Source: an uncultured Desulfovibrio sp.
Lineage (GTDB): Bacteria > Desulfobacterota > Desulfovibrionia > Desulfovibrionales > Desulfovibrionaceae
DNA: 38,988 nt
Direction: 5' to 3'
Assembly: GCF_944324935.1 (NCBI RefSeq)
Contig: NZ_CALUYG010000026.1
Location: 1 to 38,988 of the forward strand
Position 1 is the first letter of the stretch. The number at the start of each line of letters is the position of its first letter. A program made the position numbers and the translations under genes. The notes under the pieces are model-generated. The model saw only the letters and a list, made by a program, of their open reading frames with translations. It did no database searches and was not told the origin of the DNA. This document shows, one piece after another, positions 9,463 through 16,929 of the stretch.

Positions 9463-10052
9463 TGTGGATACTCCGCCAAGTGAAAAAGAGGTTGCAGGGC
9501 CTTTTGTACCAGGGCAAGCAGGGGGCCGCGGGCGGCCGCATTGCCGGCATGCAGCGCCGACGCGCCGGCCGGCTGCGGGGGCGGCAGGCACACCGCGAGC
9601 GCCCGCAGTCGCATCCAGCCGCGCAGCCCCCACCAGAAACTTTTGCTGTAGCGGGTGCGTCGAACGGCGTCGGCGGCCTCGGCATCCAGCTCGTCGCACA
9701 GGACAAGGGCGCTCACATAGGAGACCATATGTTCATCATGCGGGCGGATGCGCTCCCTGCCCCGCGCCAGCGCGTCCTGAAGGATGGCCTGCCACTGCGG
9801 GACGTCCAGCCTCGCCGTCCTGTAGACAAAGAGATGTTCGTGGCTTTCCGCCGCCCAGAGGGTGACCTTTCGGGAGAGAAGGTAGCCCTCGCCGCGCTGA
9901 TGGAAGGCGGCGCTGGCGCACAGGGGGCCGTCTCCGTTCTCCCGGCGGACGTCAAAACCGGCCCGCTCGCAGGTCAGCAGCAGGGCGGGAAGAGGGTCGC
10001 CGCCGGGCCGGCTGGCCGGGGGCGGCGGCAGCCGCGCCGGGGAAAGGTCCAC
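9459..10052 (-). CDS. Unknown 197-residue protein coupled to cstA
   Basis: I do not recognise this family. The frame is GTG-started at 10052, two bases after the cysteine-hydrolase stop, with a GGGGGGATC ribosome-binding site. Its TGA overlaps the cstA GTG by four bases. After a proline-rich start, residues about 20-150 look like a folded soluble domain: LLTCERAGFDVRRENG, HQRGEGYLLSRKVTLWAAES, then an acidic/basic helical part ending in SKSFWWGLRGWMRLRALAV. The C-terminal 45 residues are Ala/Leu/Pro-rich. No signal peptide, clear membrane span or metal motif is visible. Tight coupling on both sides strongly supports it as a real gene working with the hydrolase and the transporter. Confidence 0.75.
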   Translation of the reverse strand: MDLSPARLPPPPASRPGGDPLPALLLTCERAGFDVRRENGDGPLCASAAFHQRGEGYLLSRKVTLWAAESHEHLFVYRTARLDVPQWQAILQDALARGRERIRPHDEHMVSYVSALVLCDELDAEAADAVRRTRYSKSFWWGLRGWMRLRALAVCLPPPQPAGASALHAGNAAARGPLLALVQKALQPLFHLAEYPQ

Positions 10053-10054
10053 CG

Positions 10055-10642
10055 TTAGATCCCCCCGAATCGCGGGAGCTCCGTCAGGGGCGGCAGATCG
10101 TTCAGGGCCAGACAGCGGATGCCCATGTTTTGCATATCGTGTATGTTGGCCTGCGCCACCTCGGGCGTCTGGGCCGAACAGGCGTCGGTCACCACGATGA
10201 CGTCGTAATCCAGACTCATGCCGTCCACGGCCGTGCCGCGCACGCAGTTGGGATACTGGGTCCCGGCGACAAGCAGGGTATCCACGCCCAGCCGGCGCAG
10301 CAGCATGTCCAGCTCCGTCTGGAAAAAGGCGCTGAAACGGCGCTTGTGGACGATGTATTCTCCTTCTTCCGGCGTCAGGGCCGCCACGATCCGCGCGCCT
10401 TCCGTACCGGGCACGCAGACGCCGGGCCCGTCGCGAAAAAGATCCTGCCGTGATTTTTCCACATCGCTGCCGTCGCGGTTGTGCTGGCGGATGATGTGGA
10501 TGACGGGCAGGCCCTGCGCCCGGGCCTGGAGCAGCAGGCGGCGGATGACGGGCACGCTGGGGGCCGCGCCGCCTACGCACAGGGGCGCGCCGGGCAGGAC
10601 GAAGTCGTTTTGCATGTCGATGATGAGCAGAGCGGCGTTCAT
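10055..10642 (-). CDS. Cysteine hydrolase, isochorismatase/nicotinamidase-like
   Basis: A 195-residue cytosolic hydrolase of the isochorismatase-like superfamily. The family's catalytic triad is visible: Asp in LLIIDMQNDFV near residue 9, Lys in EYIVHKRRFSAFF, and the nucleophilic Cys in TQYPNCVRGTAVDG, followed by the usual DYDVIVVTDAC strand. Substrates in the family include nicotinamide, isochorismate, ureidoglycolate-type amides and peroxyureidoacrylate; the sequence alone does not choose among them. The ATG at 10642 with a GGGAG site is chosen over an in-frame upstream start at 10735, which lacks family similarity. It is the first gene of a three-gene operon with the unknown protein and cstA. 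Confidence 0.9.
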   Translation of the reverse strand: MNAALLIIDMQNDFVLPGAPLCVGGAAPSVPVIRRLLLQARAQGLPVIHIIRQHNRDGSDVEKSRQDLFRDGPGVCVPGTEGARIVAALTPEEGEYIVHKRRFSAFFQTELDMLLRRLGVDTLLVAGTQYPNCVRGTAVDGMSLDYDVIVVTDACSAQTPEVAQANIHDMQNMGIRCLALNDLPPLTELPRFGGI

Positions 10643-10669
10643 GGAAGCTCCCGGATTCGGAAAGAGTGG

Positions 10670-10698
10670 ATGATTCAGGATATACCCAAGCCGGTCAA
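10670..10698 (-). promoter_or_regulatory. Candidate promoter of the hydrolase-cstA operon
   Basis: Read leftward, TTGACC (10698-10693), a 17-base spacer, then AATCAT (10675-10670), about 28 bases from the ATG. The -10 box is a 3/6 match. An overlapping TATATC lies at poorer spacing. The site is plausible because the upstream gene-free region separates this operon from comEC. Confidence 0.35.
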
Positions 10699-10718
10699 AG
10701 GACAAGCGGGGCCGGCAT

Positions 10719-10797
10719 GAGCATTTTCCGCTCACGCTCGGCCGGGCGGCGCTGTGCCGCCGTCTCGCAGTTTGCCTTTTTCAAAGGGAAAATGCTC
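10719..10797. repeat. Nested inverted repeat in the cstA-operon upstream region
   Basis: GAGCATTTTCC (10719-10729) is exactly complementary to GGAAAATGCTC (10787-10797). Between the arms lies a 6-bp GGCGGC/GCCGCC hairpin, making a cruciform-like unit of about 79 bases. Its right part (CCTTTTTCAAA and following) resembles the hairpin after mutM. It could be a transcription terminator for leftward read-through or part of a repeat family. Confidence 0.5.
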
Positions 10798-10804
10798 TCG
10801 GTCA

Positions 10805-10963
10805 TGTTAACACTAGCTTTACAAAAAATTTCAATAGATAAAACGAATAAACCGTACACGCTCCGCTTGCCTTTGGGGGGCGTCGCGTTCCCCGTATCTT
10901 CCTTTGGTAAAAGCGCGCTGGGGAAGGGATGAGGGGCTTGGGGGCAGGGGAAGAGTGTTGACA
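10805..10963. repeat. Dispersed intergenic repeat, copy 1
   Basis: About 128 bases (10818-10945) align with 25043-25170 at roughly 75-80% identity by eye. Shared blocks include TTTACAAA, CCGCTTGCC, TAAAAGCG and GCTGGGGAAGGGATG. The right edge, AGTGTTGACA followed by a GGCCCTAG block, recurs in copy 2 and adjoins the comEC stop codon. The outer ends TGTTAACACT (10805-10814) and AGTGTTGACA (10954-10963) are inverted with one mismatch, giving a MITE-like outline. The interval 10643-10969 holds no gene. Confidence 0.6.
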
Positions 10964-10969
10964 GAGGCC

Positions 10970-13537
10970 CTAGCGGACAGGCCAGCGGACGGTGAGCTGC
11001 CCGTCCTCATCGGTGCGGCGCAGGGGGATGTCGTGCCGGGCGAGCCACTGCCGGAGCTGGCGCGAGGGGTAGCGGAAGCGGTTCATGAAGCCGCAGCTGA
11101 CCAGCACCTCGCGCGGCCGCACCGCTGCATAAAAGGCGGGCAGGAAGCTCCCGGCGGAGCCGTGATGCGGCGCCACGAGCACTTCGGCCCGCAGGTCCTG
11201 TCCGCTGGCCAGCAGCTCGCGCAGGGTGGCCTTCTCCGCATCGCCGGGCAGCAGGAGGAGGCCGTGCCCGTGCCGGGAAAGGCGCAGCACCAGGGAGGCG
11301 TCATTGCCCGTCCAGCGCTGCTCATCGGTGCGGGGCGGATGCAGCACCTCCAGCACCAGCCCTTCGGCGGGATCGCCCAGCGGCAGGCGGTCGCCCCGGG
11401 CGAGCGGCTGGGCGGCAAACTGCCGGCGCAGGTCGTTCCAGAGCTCCGCCTGTCCGCCCCTGGCGGGACGACCGTTGTCGTAGAAGTTCTCCACCCGGAA
11501 GTGACGCAGGATGTAGGGCAGGCCGCCCATGTGGTCAAGATCGGGATGCGAACTGATGACCGCATGCAGGCGGGGAAGGGACGTATACAGCAGGACGGGG
11601 GCCACAAGCTGCCTGCCGGCATCGAAATGCTTGGAAAAGGAGCCCGCGCCGTCGATGAGCAGGCGCAGGGGCGTTCGTCCGGGGCCGTCGCCGGGCACGC
11701 GCAGCACAAGGGCCTGGGCCTGCCCCACATCCAGCATGTCCAGACGGATCTCCGGGAAAAGCCGCGCGGACAGCGGCGGCAGCAGCAGACTGCCCCCCAG
11801 CAGGAGCAGTCCGGCCGCCAGCGGGCGTCCTGTGCCGTGCAGGCGGAGGCGGCCCTCCGAGCGGGAAAGGATGCGGGCCAGCGCCGCCATGCAGAGCAGG
11901 ACGCCCGGTATGGCCGCCCAGTGCGGGCGGGGCAGGGGCGGCGTGACCAGCATGCCCTGGGCGGTCAGCATATGCAGCCCGTCCATCAGCCACTGGGGCG
12001 GCAGGGCGGCCAGACTGAGCAGCGCGTGCGCCGCATCGGTCAGGCCGCACAGGGAGAGCGCAAGGCCGCAGGCCGCGGCGGGCAGGACGAAACAGCCCAG
12101 TACCGGCAGCCAGGGCAGGTTGAGGAAAAACCAGTGTCCGGCATTGCCGAACAACAACACATTGAGCGGCAACAGGACGAGCTGGATGGCAAGGGAGAGG
12201 AAGAGCAGTTGCGCCGCCCGGTGGCGCAGGCGGCGGACAAGGGCGCGGCAGCGGGCAAAGCGGGAGAGGGAAGGCGGCGCGTCGTCCGTCTCGTGCGGGG
12301 CGGGCAGCAGACGCCGCATGACCGGCAGGGCCAGACCGATGGCCAGCAGGCAGAGGGCGGAGAGTTGCAGGCCCGTGTCGAAGACGGCTGTGGGGGAGAC
12401 GAGGCAGATGCCCGTCAGGGCCGCCGCCAGACAGTCCAGCGTGGTGTGCGGCAGATAGGGGGCCAGCCGGGCGAAGGGGCCCGCCTTGCGGCCGGTGAGG
12501 AAGAACAGGCTCAGGGTCAGGCAAAAGAGCATGCAGGCCGCCCGCACAAGGGAGGCCGGCGCATTGCCCAGCCAGAGATAGAGCAGAGCGGGCGGGCAGG
12601 CGGCCAGCAGGCTCAGGCTGGGCCGGGGACGCAGCAGGTAGAGGGATGGCTGGAGGCGGGCCGCCGCCAGCACCAGCCCGAGGCCCAGCAGGCCGGCCAG
12701 CGCCAGATGCTGCCCGGACAGGGCCAGACTGTGCAGCAGGCTGGCAGCGGCAAGCTCGTCGAGCGTATCGCGGGTAAGGAACTGCCGATCCCCGAAGAGC
12801 AGGGCCGTCAGGGCAGCCTGCCCCTGATGGGCGGTCAGCCAGCCGGTCCGTTCTTCCGCCGGGGCCGAACGGAGGGAGGGCGGCAGCAGGGCCAGCGAAA
12901 AACTGTCCAGCGCCGCCTGTCGCCAGCGTCCCGGGCGGGAGCCCGCGCCGTCGAACACGGCGGCGGCCCGGTCTCCCCGGCTCCACAGCCGCCAGTGCAC
13001 GCCCTGGGCGCGCCACCAGAGGCTCCAGTCCTGCATGCCTTCGTTCCGCTGTCCATGTACGGGGCGCAGCGGGGCACGCAGGCAGGCCGTCTGGCCGGCG
13101 AGCGGGCGCTGTACGGGCTCGTCCCAGGTCCAGGCCACGAGGCCGGGCAGAGGAGAGGCCCCGGGGGAGCCTTCCGGGCGCACGCCCTCGAGGAGGATAC
13201 GCAGGCGGTCGTCCGGCAGGCCGCTCACGCTTCGGATGCGGCCGCACAGCCGGGGGCGTTCCCGGGCCGGAGCGTCGGCAAGAGCGGCCGTGTGCCATGC
13301 GGGGGCGGGCGACGGCGTCAGAAGCAGGCGGGCGGGCAGGCAGCCGGCGGCGAAGAGCAGGAGGGCGAGCAGCGCACGGGCCGGATGCCGCCACGGGGCA
13401 AGCCGCGCATCAAGGAGAAGGAGGACGGCGAGCAGGAAAAGGCAGGGCGGGAACCAGGCCCCGCCCAGCAGCCCCAGCAGCCAGCAGAGCGCGTACATCT
13501 GCCGCACGGGGGGCGCCGGCAGCGGCGGGCGGCGCAT
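10970..13537 (-). CDS. comEC: ComEC/Rec2-family DNA internalization protein
   Basis: An 855-residue inner-membrane protein that in competent bacteria carries single-stranded DNA across the membrane. In order: N-terminal membrane spans and OB-like domain, the multi-span competence domain (about residues 225-560, with SLLHSLALSGQHLALAGLL), and a C-terminal metallo-beta-lactamase-like domain. That domain starts at DMLDVGQAQALVLR, has the metal motif SHPDLDHMGG near residue 660 and a later APHHGSAGSF. All three parts are present, so it looks intact. The ATG at 13537 follows the smpB stop by 5 bases. No other competence genes are in the window. Many non-competent bacteria keep comEC, so natural transformation is not implied. 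Confidence 0.93.
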   Translation of the reverse strand: MRRPPLPAPPVRQMYALCWLLGLLGGAWFPPCLFLLAVLLLLDARLAPWRHPARALLALLLFAAGCLPARLLLTPSPAPAWHTAALADAPARERPRLCGRIRSVSGLPDDRLRILLEGVRPEGSPGASPLPGLVAWTWDEPVQRPLAGQTACLRAPLRPVHGQRNEGMQDWSLWWRAQGVHWRLWSRGDRAAAVFDGAGSRPGRWRQAALDSFSLALLPPSLRSAPAEERTGWLTAHQGQAALTALLFGDRQFLTRDTLDELAAASLLHSLALSGQHLALAGLLGLGLVLAAARLQPSLYLLRPRPSLSLLAACPPALLYLWLGNAPASLVRAACMLFCLTLSLFFLTGRKAGPFARLAPYLPHTTLDCLAAALTGICLVSPTAVFDTGLQLSALCLLAIGLALPVMRRLLPAPHETDDAPPSLSRFARCRALVRRLRHRAAQLLFLSLAIQLVLLPLNVLLFGNAGHWFFLNLPWLPVLGCFVLPAAACGLALSLCGLTDAAHALLSLAALPPQWLMDGLHMLTAQGMLVTPPLPRPHWAAIPGVLLCMAALARILSRSEGRLRLHGTGRPLAAGLLLLGGSLLLPPLSARLFPEIRLDMLDVGQAQALVLRVPGDGPGRTPLRLLIDGAGSFSKHFDAGRQLVAPVLLYTSLPRLHAVISSHPDLDHMGGLPYILRHFRVENFYDNGRPARGGQAELWNDLRRQFAAQPLARGDRLPLGDPAEGLVLEVLHPPRTDEQRWTGNDASLVLRLSRHGHGLLLLPGDAEKATLRELLASGQDLRAEVLVAPHHGSAGSFLPAFYAAVRPREVLVSCGFMNRFRYPSRQLRQWLARHDIPLRRTDEDGQLTVRWPVR

Positions 13538-13542
13538 GGCGG

Positions 13543-13998
13543 TCAGGCAAGTTCGCGGGCGGCGTCCCGCTCTTCGGCGCGGCGCTTGAGGCTTTCGCGG
13601 TGATCAAAGAGTTTCTTGCCGCGGCCAAGGGCGATCTCCATCTTGACCTTGCCATGCTTGAAATAGAGGCTCACCGGCACGACCGTCAGGCCCTTTTGTT
13701 CCACACGGGCGGCATACTGTCGGATCTCGGCGGCATGCATGAGCAGGCGGCGCGGCCGGTCCGGGTCCTGCGTCACATAGCCCGCATTGGCGTAGGGGGC
13801 GATATGCAGGGAGAGCACGAAGGCCTCGCCGTTGCGAAAGTCCACATAGCTGTCCAGAAAGTTCACGCGCCCGGCGCGCAGGCTCTTGACCTCCGGCCCG
13901 GTGAGGCTGAGGCCCACTTCCAGGAAGTCGGAGAGTTCGTACAGATGGCGCGCCTTCTTGTTGACGGCGATGGAGGCGGGGGAGGTCTTCTTGCTCAT
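13543..13998 (-). CDS. smpB: SsrA-binding protein SmpB
   Basis: A 151-residue partner of tmRNA in trans-translation, which releases stalled ribosomes and tags the incomplete peptides. Typical segments are IAVNKKARHLYELSDFLEVG, GPEVKSLRAGRVNFLDSY, the HIAPY/DPDRPRRLLMH region, and the basic tail GRGKKLFDHRESLKRR. The ATG at 13998 overlaps the ptsI stop as ATGA. comEC follows 5 bases after the stop, so the three are probably one transcript. The tmRNA gene ssrA, often near smpB, is not seen in this window. Confidence 0.96.
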   Translation of the reverse strand: MSKKTSPASIAVNKKARHLYELSDFLEVGLSLTGPEVKSLRAGRVNFLDSYVDFRNGEAFVLSLHIAPYANAGYVTQDPDRPRRLLMHAAEIRQYAARVEQKGLTVVPVSLYFKHGKVKMEIALGRGKKLFDHRESLKRRAEERDAARELA

Positions 13999-15758
13999 GG
14001 GCGGCTCTCGGCAAGGATGCTGGTGGTATGAAAGGAGAGTTCCGGGCCGAGAACGGCCTGAAGGCGTTCGCGCAGGATGCGCTGTGAGACGGAGACGTCC
14101 GTGCTCATAAGGACGCTGTGCGCCAGTTCGTCGCAGAAGCGGGCGTCCAGGCGGCGGATCATGTGCTTCATGCCGGAGATGAAGCGCGGCGACGCGGAGA
14201 CCGAATCCACCCCCATGCCCAGCAGGATGGCCAGCCCGTAGGGGTCGGCCGCCAGCTCGCCGCAGACGGACACGCCGATGCCCTCGCGGTGGGCGGCGTC
14301 GATGACGCGCTTGAGGGAGCGGACCACGGCCGGATGCAGGGCCTCGGCCAGATGGGCCACATGGGCGTTGTTGCGGTCGATGGCGATGAGATAGTGGATG
14401 AGGTCGTTGGTGCCGATGCTGAAGAAATCGCATTCGCGGGCCAGCGTGTCCGCGATGAGCACGGCGGAGGGCGTTTCCACCATGATGCCCAGCGGCAGCC
14501 TGTCCGCGTGGGGCAGGCCCTCGGCCTGCAATTGCTGATGCAGCTCCTGCATGATGCGGCGCACGGCCAGGATCTCTTCCCGGCCGGAGATCATGGGCAG
14601 CATGATGGCGATGTTGCCCGTTACCCCCGCCCGCATGAGCGCCCGCAGCTGGGTACGGAAGATGCCCTGATGGCGCAGACAGAAACGGATGCCGCGCAGC
14701 CCCAGGGCGGGATTGGGCTCGCGCAGGGCCTCCTGGGCGGGCAGCATCTTGTCCGCGCCGCAATCCAGCGTGCGGAAGACCACCCGCTCAGGGGCGATCT
14801 TGCGGGCCACGCCCAGATATTCCGCGAAGAGGGCCTCCTCGTCGGGCAACTCCTCGCGCAGGAAGGAGAATTCGGTACGGTAGAGGCCGACGCCGTCCGC
14901 GCCGGTGGCCGCCAGATCGTCCACCTCTTCGGGGCGCTCCAGGTTGGCCTGTACGGCGGTCCGCACGCCATCGGTCATCTCGGCGGGCCAGCGGGCCTCC
15001 TTGCGGGTGCGTTCCTCCCAGGCGCGGTATTCGGCGCGGCGGCTTTCGTACTGCTTGATGTCCTTCTCGTCGGGATCGAGCAGAATGCAGCCCTTGAGGC
15101 CGTCCACGATGACGCGGTCGCCGTGCAGGGCCGTATTGAGCAGCCCGGTCACGCCCACCAGGGCCGGGATGTGCAGCCCGCGCGAGAGGATGGCCGTGTG
15201 GGAGGTGGGCCCGCCCTCGGCCGTGACCACGGCCTGTATGCCCTTGAAGTCCATCTCCATGACGTCGGCGGGCGAGAGGTCCTCGGCGGCCAGAATGGCG
15301 GCCTCCATCTCCTCGGTCTCCGTGCCGGCAAGGCAGGCCCGCAGACGCAGCCCCACGGCCCGGATGTCCTGGGCGCGGTCGCGCAGATAGGGGTTGTCCA
15401 TGCGGCGGAAGATGTCGCACAGCTCTTCCACCGTGTTTTCCAGCGCCCAGGAGGCGCAGATCAGGTCTTTTTCGATGGCCTTGCCCGCCTTGTCCAGCAG
15501 CTTGGGGTCGCGGGCCAGCTCGATCTGGGCGGCAATGACCTCCCGGTATTCGGCCATGTCGTCCGGGACCTTGTCCCTGGCTTCGCGCAGGGCCTCGCGC
15601 ACGCTGGAGGCCGCATCGCGCAGCATGGACTGTTCCTTGGCGATCTCGCGCGGGCTGATGCGGCGGCGTTCGATAAGACGGGTATTGTGCTTGAAGCGCA
15701 ATTCGCCGATGGCGATGCCGGGAGAGACCGGCGTTCCGAAAAGAAGAGCACGCGGCAT
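13995..15758 (-). CDS. ptsI: PTS enzyme I (phosphoenolpyruvate-protein phosphotransferase)
   Basis: Enzyme I takes phosphate from PEP onto a histidine and passes it to HPr. The protein is 587 residues, close to the usual length. It starts LLFGTPVSPGIAIGELRF. The phosphorylated His lies in GGPTSHTAILSRGLHIPALVG near residue 190. The PEP-binding barrel has GLYRTEFSFL, LPMISGREE, GIMVETPSAV, FFSIGTNDL, and the catalytic-cysteine region VSVCGELAADP. It lies two bases after the HPr stop. With only HPr and IID nearby, its job may be regulatory phosphotransfer or supply to EII parts encoded elsewhere. Confidence 0.96.
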   Translation of the reverse strand: MPRALLFGTPVSPGIAIGELRFKHNTRLIERRRISPREIAKEQSMLRDAASSVREALREARDKVPDDMAEYREVIAAQIELARDPKLLDKAGKAIEKDLICASWALENTVEELCDIFRRMDNPYLRDRAQDIRAVGLRLRACLAGTETEEMEAAILAAEDLSPADVMEMDFKGIQAVVTAEGGPTSHTAILSRGLHIPALVGVTGLLNTALHGDRVIVDGLKGCILLDPDEKDIKQYESRRAEYRAWEERTRKEARWPAEMTDGVRTAVQANLERPEEVDDLAATGADGVGLYRTEFSFLREELPDEEALFAEYLGVARKIAPERVVFRTLDCGADKMLPAQEALREPNPALGLRGIRFCLRHQGIFRTQLRALMRAGVTGNIAIMLPMISGREEILAVRRIMQELHQQLQAEGLPHADRLPLGIMVETPSAVLIADTLARECDFFSIGTNDLIHYLIAIDRNNAHVAHLAEALHPAVVRSLKRVIDAAHREGIGVSVCGELAADPYGLAILLGMGVDSVSASPRFISGMKHMIRRLDARFCDELAHSVLMSTDVSVSQRILRERLQAVLGPELSFHTTSILAESRP

Positions 15759-15760
15759 GA

Positions 15761-16051
15761 TCAGTCTCGCAGGCTGTCGAGGCAGGTGGCCAGGGCTTCC
15801 AGCGCCTGCCGGGCGTCGCTCCCGCTGGCCAGCAGGGTGATGCGGGATTCTTCCGGCAGCGCCAGGGAAAGGATGTCCAGCATGCTCTTGGCATCGGCGC
15901 TGGCGTCGTCGCTGCGCAGGGAGATGTCGGCCGTGAAGCGTTGCGCCTCCTGCGCCAGCCGGGCCGCCGGCCGGGCGTGCAGCCCTCCCCGCAGACGCAG
16001 GGTCAGGGGAAGGGCAAGACCTTCCGGGGTTTCCTCGATGCTCATGCTCAT
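15761..16051 (-). CDS. ptsH: PTS phosphocarrier protein HPr
   Basis: A small phosphocarrier between enzyme I and EII proteins. The active His is in RGGLHARPAARLAQEA. A serine region DAKSMLDILSLAL corresponds to the position of regulatory Ser46 in Gram-positive HPr. I chose the ATG at 16051 (96 residues, GGTGA about 7 bases upstream) because the HPr similarity begins shortly after. An upstream in-frame ATG at 16099, only 3 bases after the IID stop, would add 16 low-complexity residues and cannot be excluded. The gene sits between IID and enzyme I. Confidence 0.9.
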   Translation of the reverse strand: MSMSIEETPEGLALPLTLRLRGGLHARPAARLAQEAQRFTADISLRSDDASADAKSMLDILSLALPEESRITLLASGSDARQALEALATCLDSLRD

Positions 16052-16102
16052 GGTGTCGTCACCGTCCTGTGGCGTCCCCCCCGGCAGGGGGGCAGCCATA
16101 TC

Positions 16103-16852
16103 TTATACGCCCAAAAGGCGTTCGTCCATGAAAATCAGCGTGCACAGCAACGCCAGCCAGAGGATAATGCGCGGCAGCCGCCAGCGTCCCACGACCCAGG
16201 AGGCCGCCAGGACGGCCGCCACGCTCAGGATGCCGAAATCCCACGGCGAGAGCGGCGCCTCCCGCGGCGCGAGCTGCCAGAGGATCAGGGTGATGAGCCC
16301 CGCGTTACAGAACTTGATGCGCCCCGCCCAGTTGATGAGATCAAGCCGCTTGAGCCCGGCAAGGCCCGCAATGCCGTATTTGAGCGCATAAAAGAAGGAG
16401 CAGCAGCGGAAGGCCAGCAGGGCCAGGAAGAGCAGACCGGTGACCAGCAGGGCCGGCGTGATGCAATCCCCCACCAGCAGGGCCACGCAGAGCAGCGCCC
16501 AGCAGGGCAGGAGCGCGCCTTCAAAAAAACCGTCGCCGATGGCCGACAGGGTGCTGCCCAGGGTCTGCCGCACCACGGGGACCGTGGAGCCGGGCAGGGA
16601 ACCGGCCGCGATGAGACTTTCCAGCGAAAGCACCGTCCCCACATAAAAGGGCAGCATATAGGGATGGGTGTTGCTGTGCACCAGATACCGCGACATGGCC
16701 TCGGCGCGCCTGTCCTGATCGGGGTAGAGGTGGCGCAGGGCGGGTTCCAGCACATAGAGCTGTCCCATGAGCTGCATGCCACGGGCCGTGACGCCGGCAT
16801 TGACGAGCAGCGTCCGGGCAAGACAGGCAAGGGCGGTACGTCTGGGCAGCAT
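16103..16852 (-). CDS. PTS mannose-family IID component
   Basis: A 249-residue membrane component of the mannose/fructose/sorbose PTS class. Typical features are SRYLVHSNTHPYMLPFYVG, the QTLGSTLSAIGDGFFEGALL segment, and several hydrophobic spans in the second half. The ATG at 16852 has a CCGGAG ribosome-binding site; an upstream in-frame start at 16879 is less likely. The family normally works with IIA, IIB and IIC, none of which is encoded here; the upstream gene is rsmI. The partners may lie elsewhere or be lost, so transport activity cannot be assumed. It is followed closely by HPr and enzyme I. Confidence 0.9.
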   Translation of the reverse strand: MLPRRTALACLARTLLVNAGVTARGMQLMGQLYVLEPALRHLYPDQDRRAEAMSRYLVHSNTHPYMLPFYVGTVLSLESLIAAGSLPGSTVPVVRQTLGSTLSAIGDGFFEGALLPCWALLCVALLVGDCITPALLVTGLLFLALLAFRCCSFFYALKYGIAGLAGLKRLDLINWAGRIKFCNAGLITLILWQLAPREAPLSPWDFGILSVAAVLAASWVVGRWRLPRIILWLALLCTLIFMDERLLGV

Positions 16853-16929
16853 AGGGTCTCCGGCGGCGGGCAGCGGCATCCGCGCGGGGCCGGCGCGCCA
16901 TGACCGGCCGCCGGCAAGGCTTTGTGCCG

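Noticed and set aside
7639-9483. Plus-strand frame of 614 codons opposite cstA
   Set aside because: Highly charged low-complexity translation; cstA on the other strand shows membrane segments and family motifs.
10904-13603. Plus-strand frame of 899 codons opposite comEC
   Set aside because: Gln/Gly/Arg-rich shadow; comEC on the minus strand has complete domain structure.
10904-13603. Natural competence system inferred from comEC
   Set aside because: comEC alone is widespread in non-transforming bacteria, and no pilus, comEA or dprA gene is in the window.
14118-16391. Plus-strand frame of 757 codons across ptsI, ptsH and IID
   Set aside because: Runs antisense across three identified genes and has no motif or start signal.
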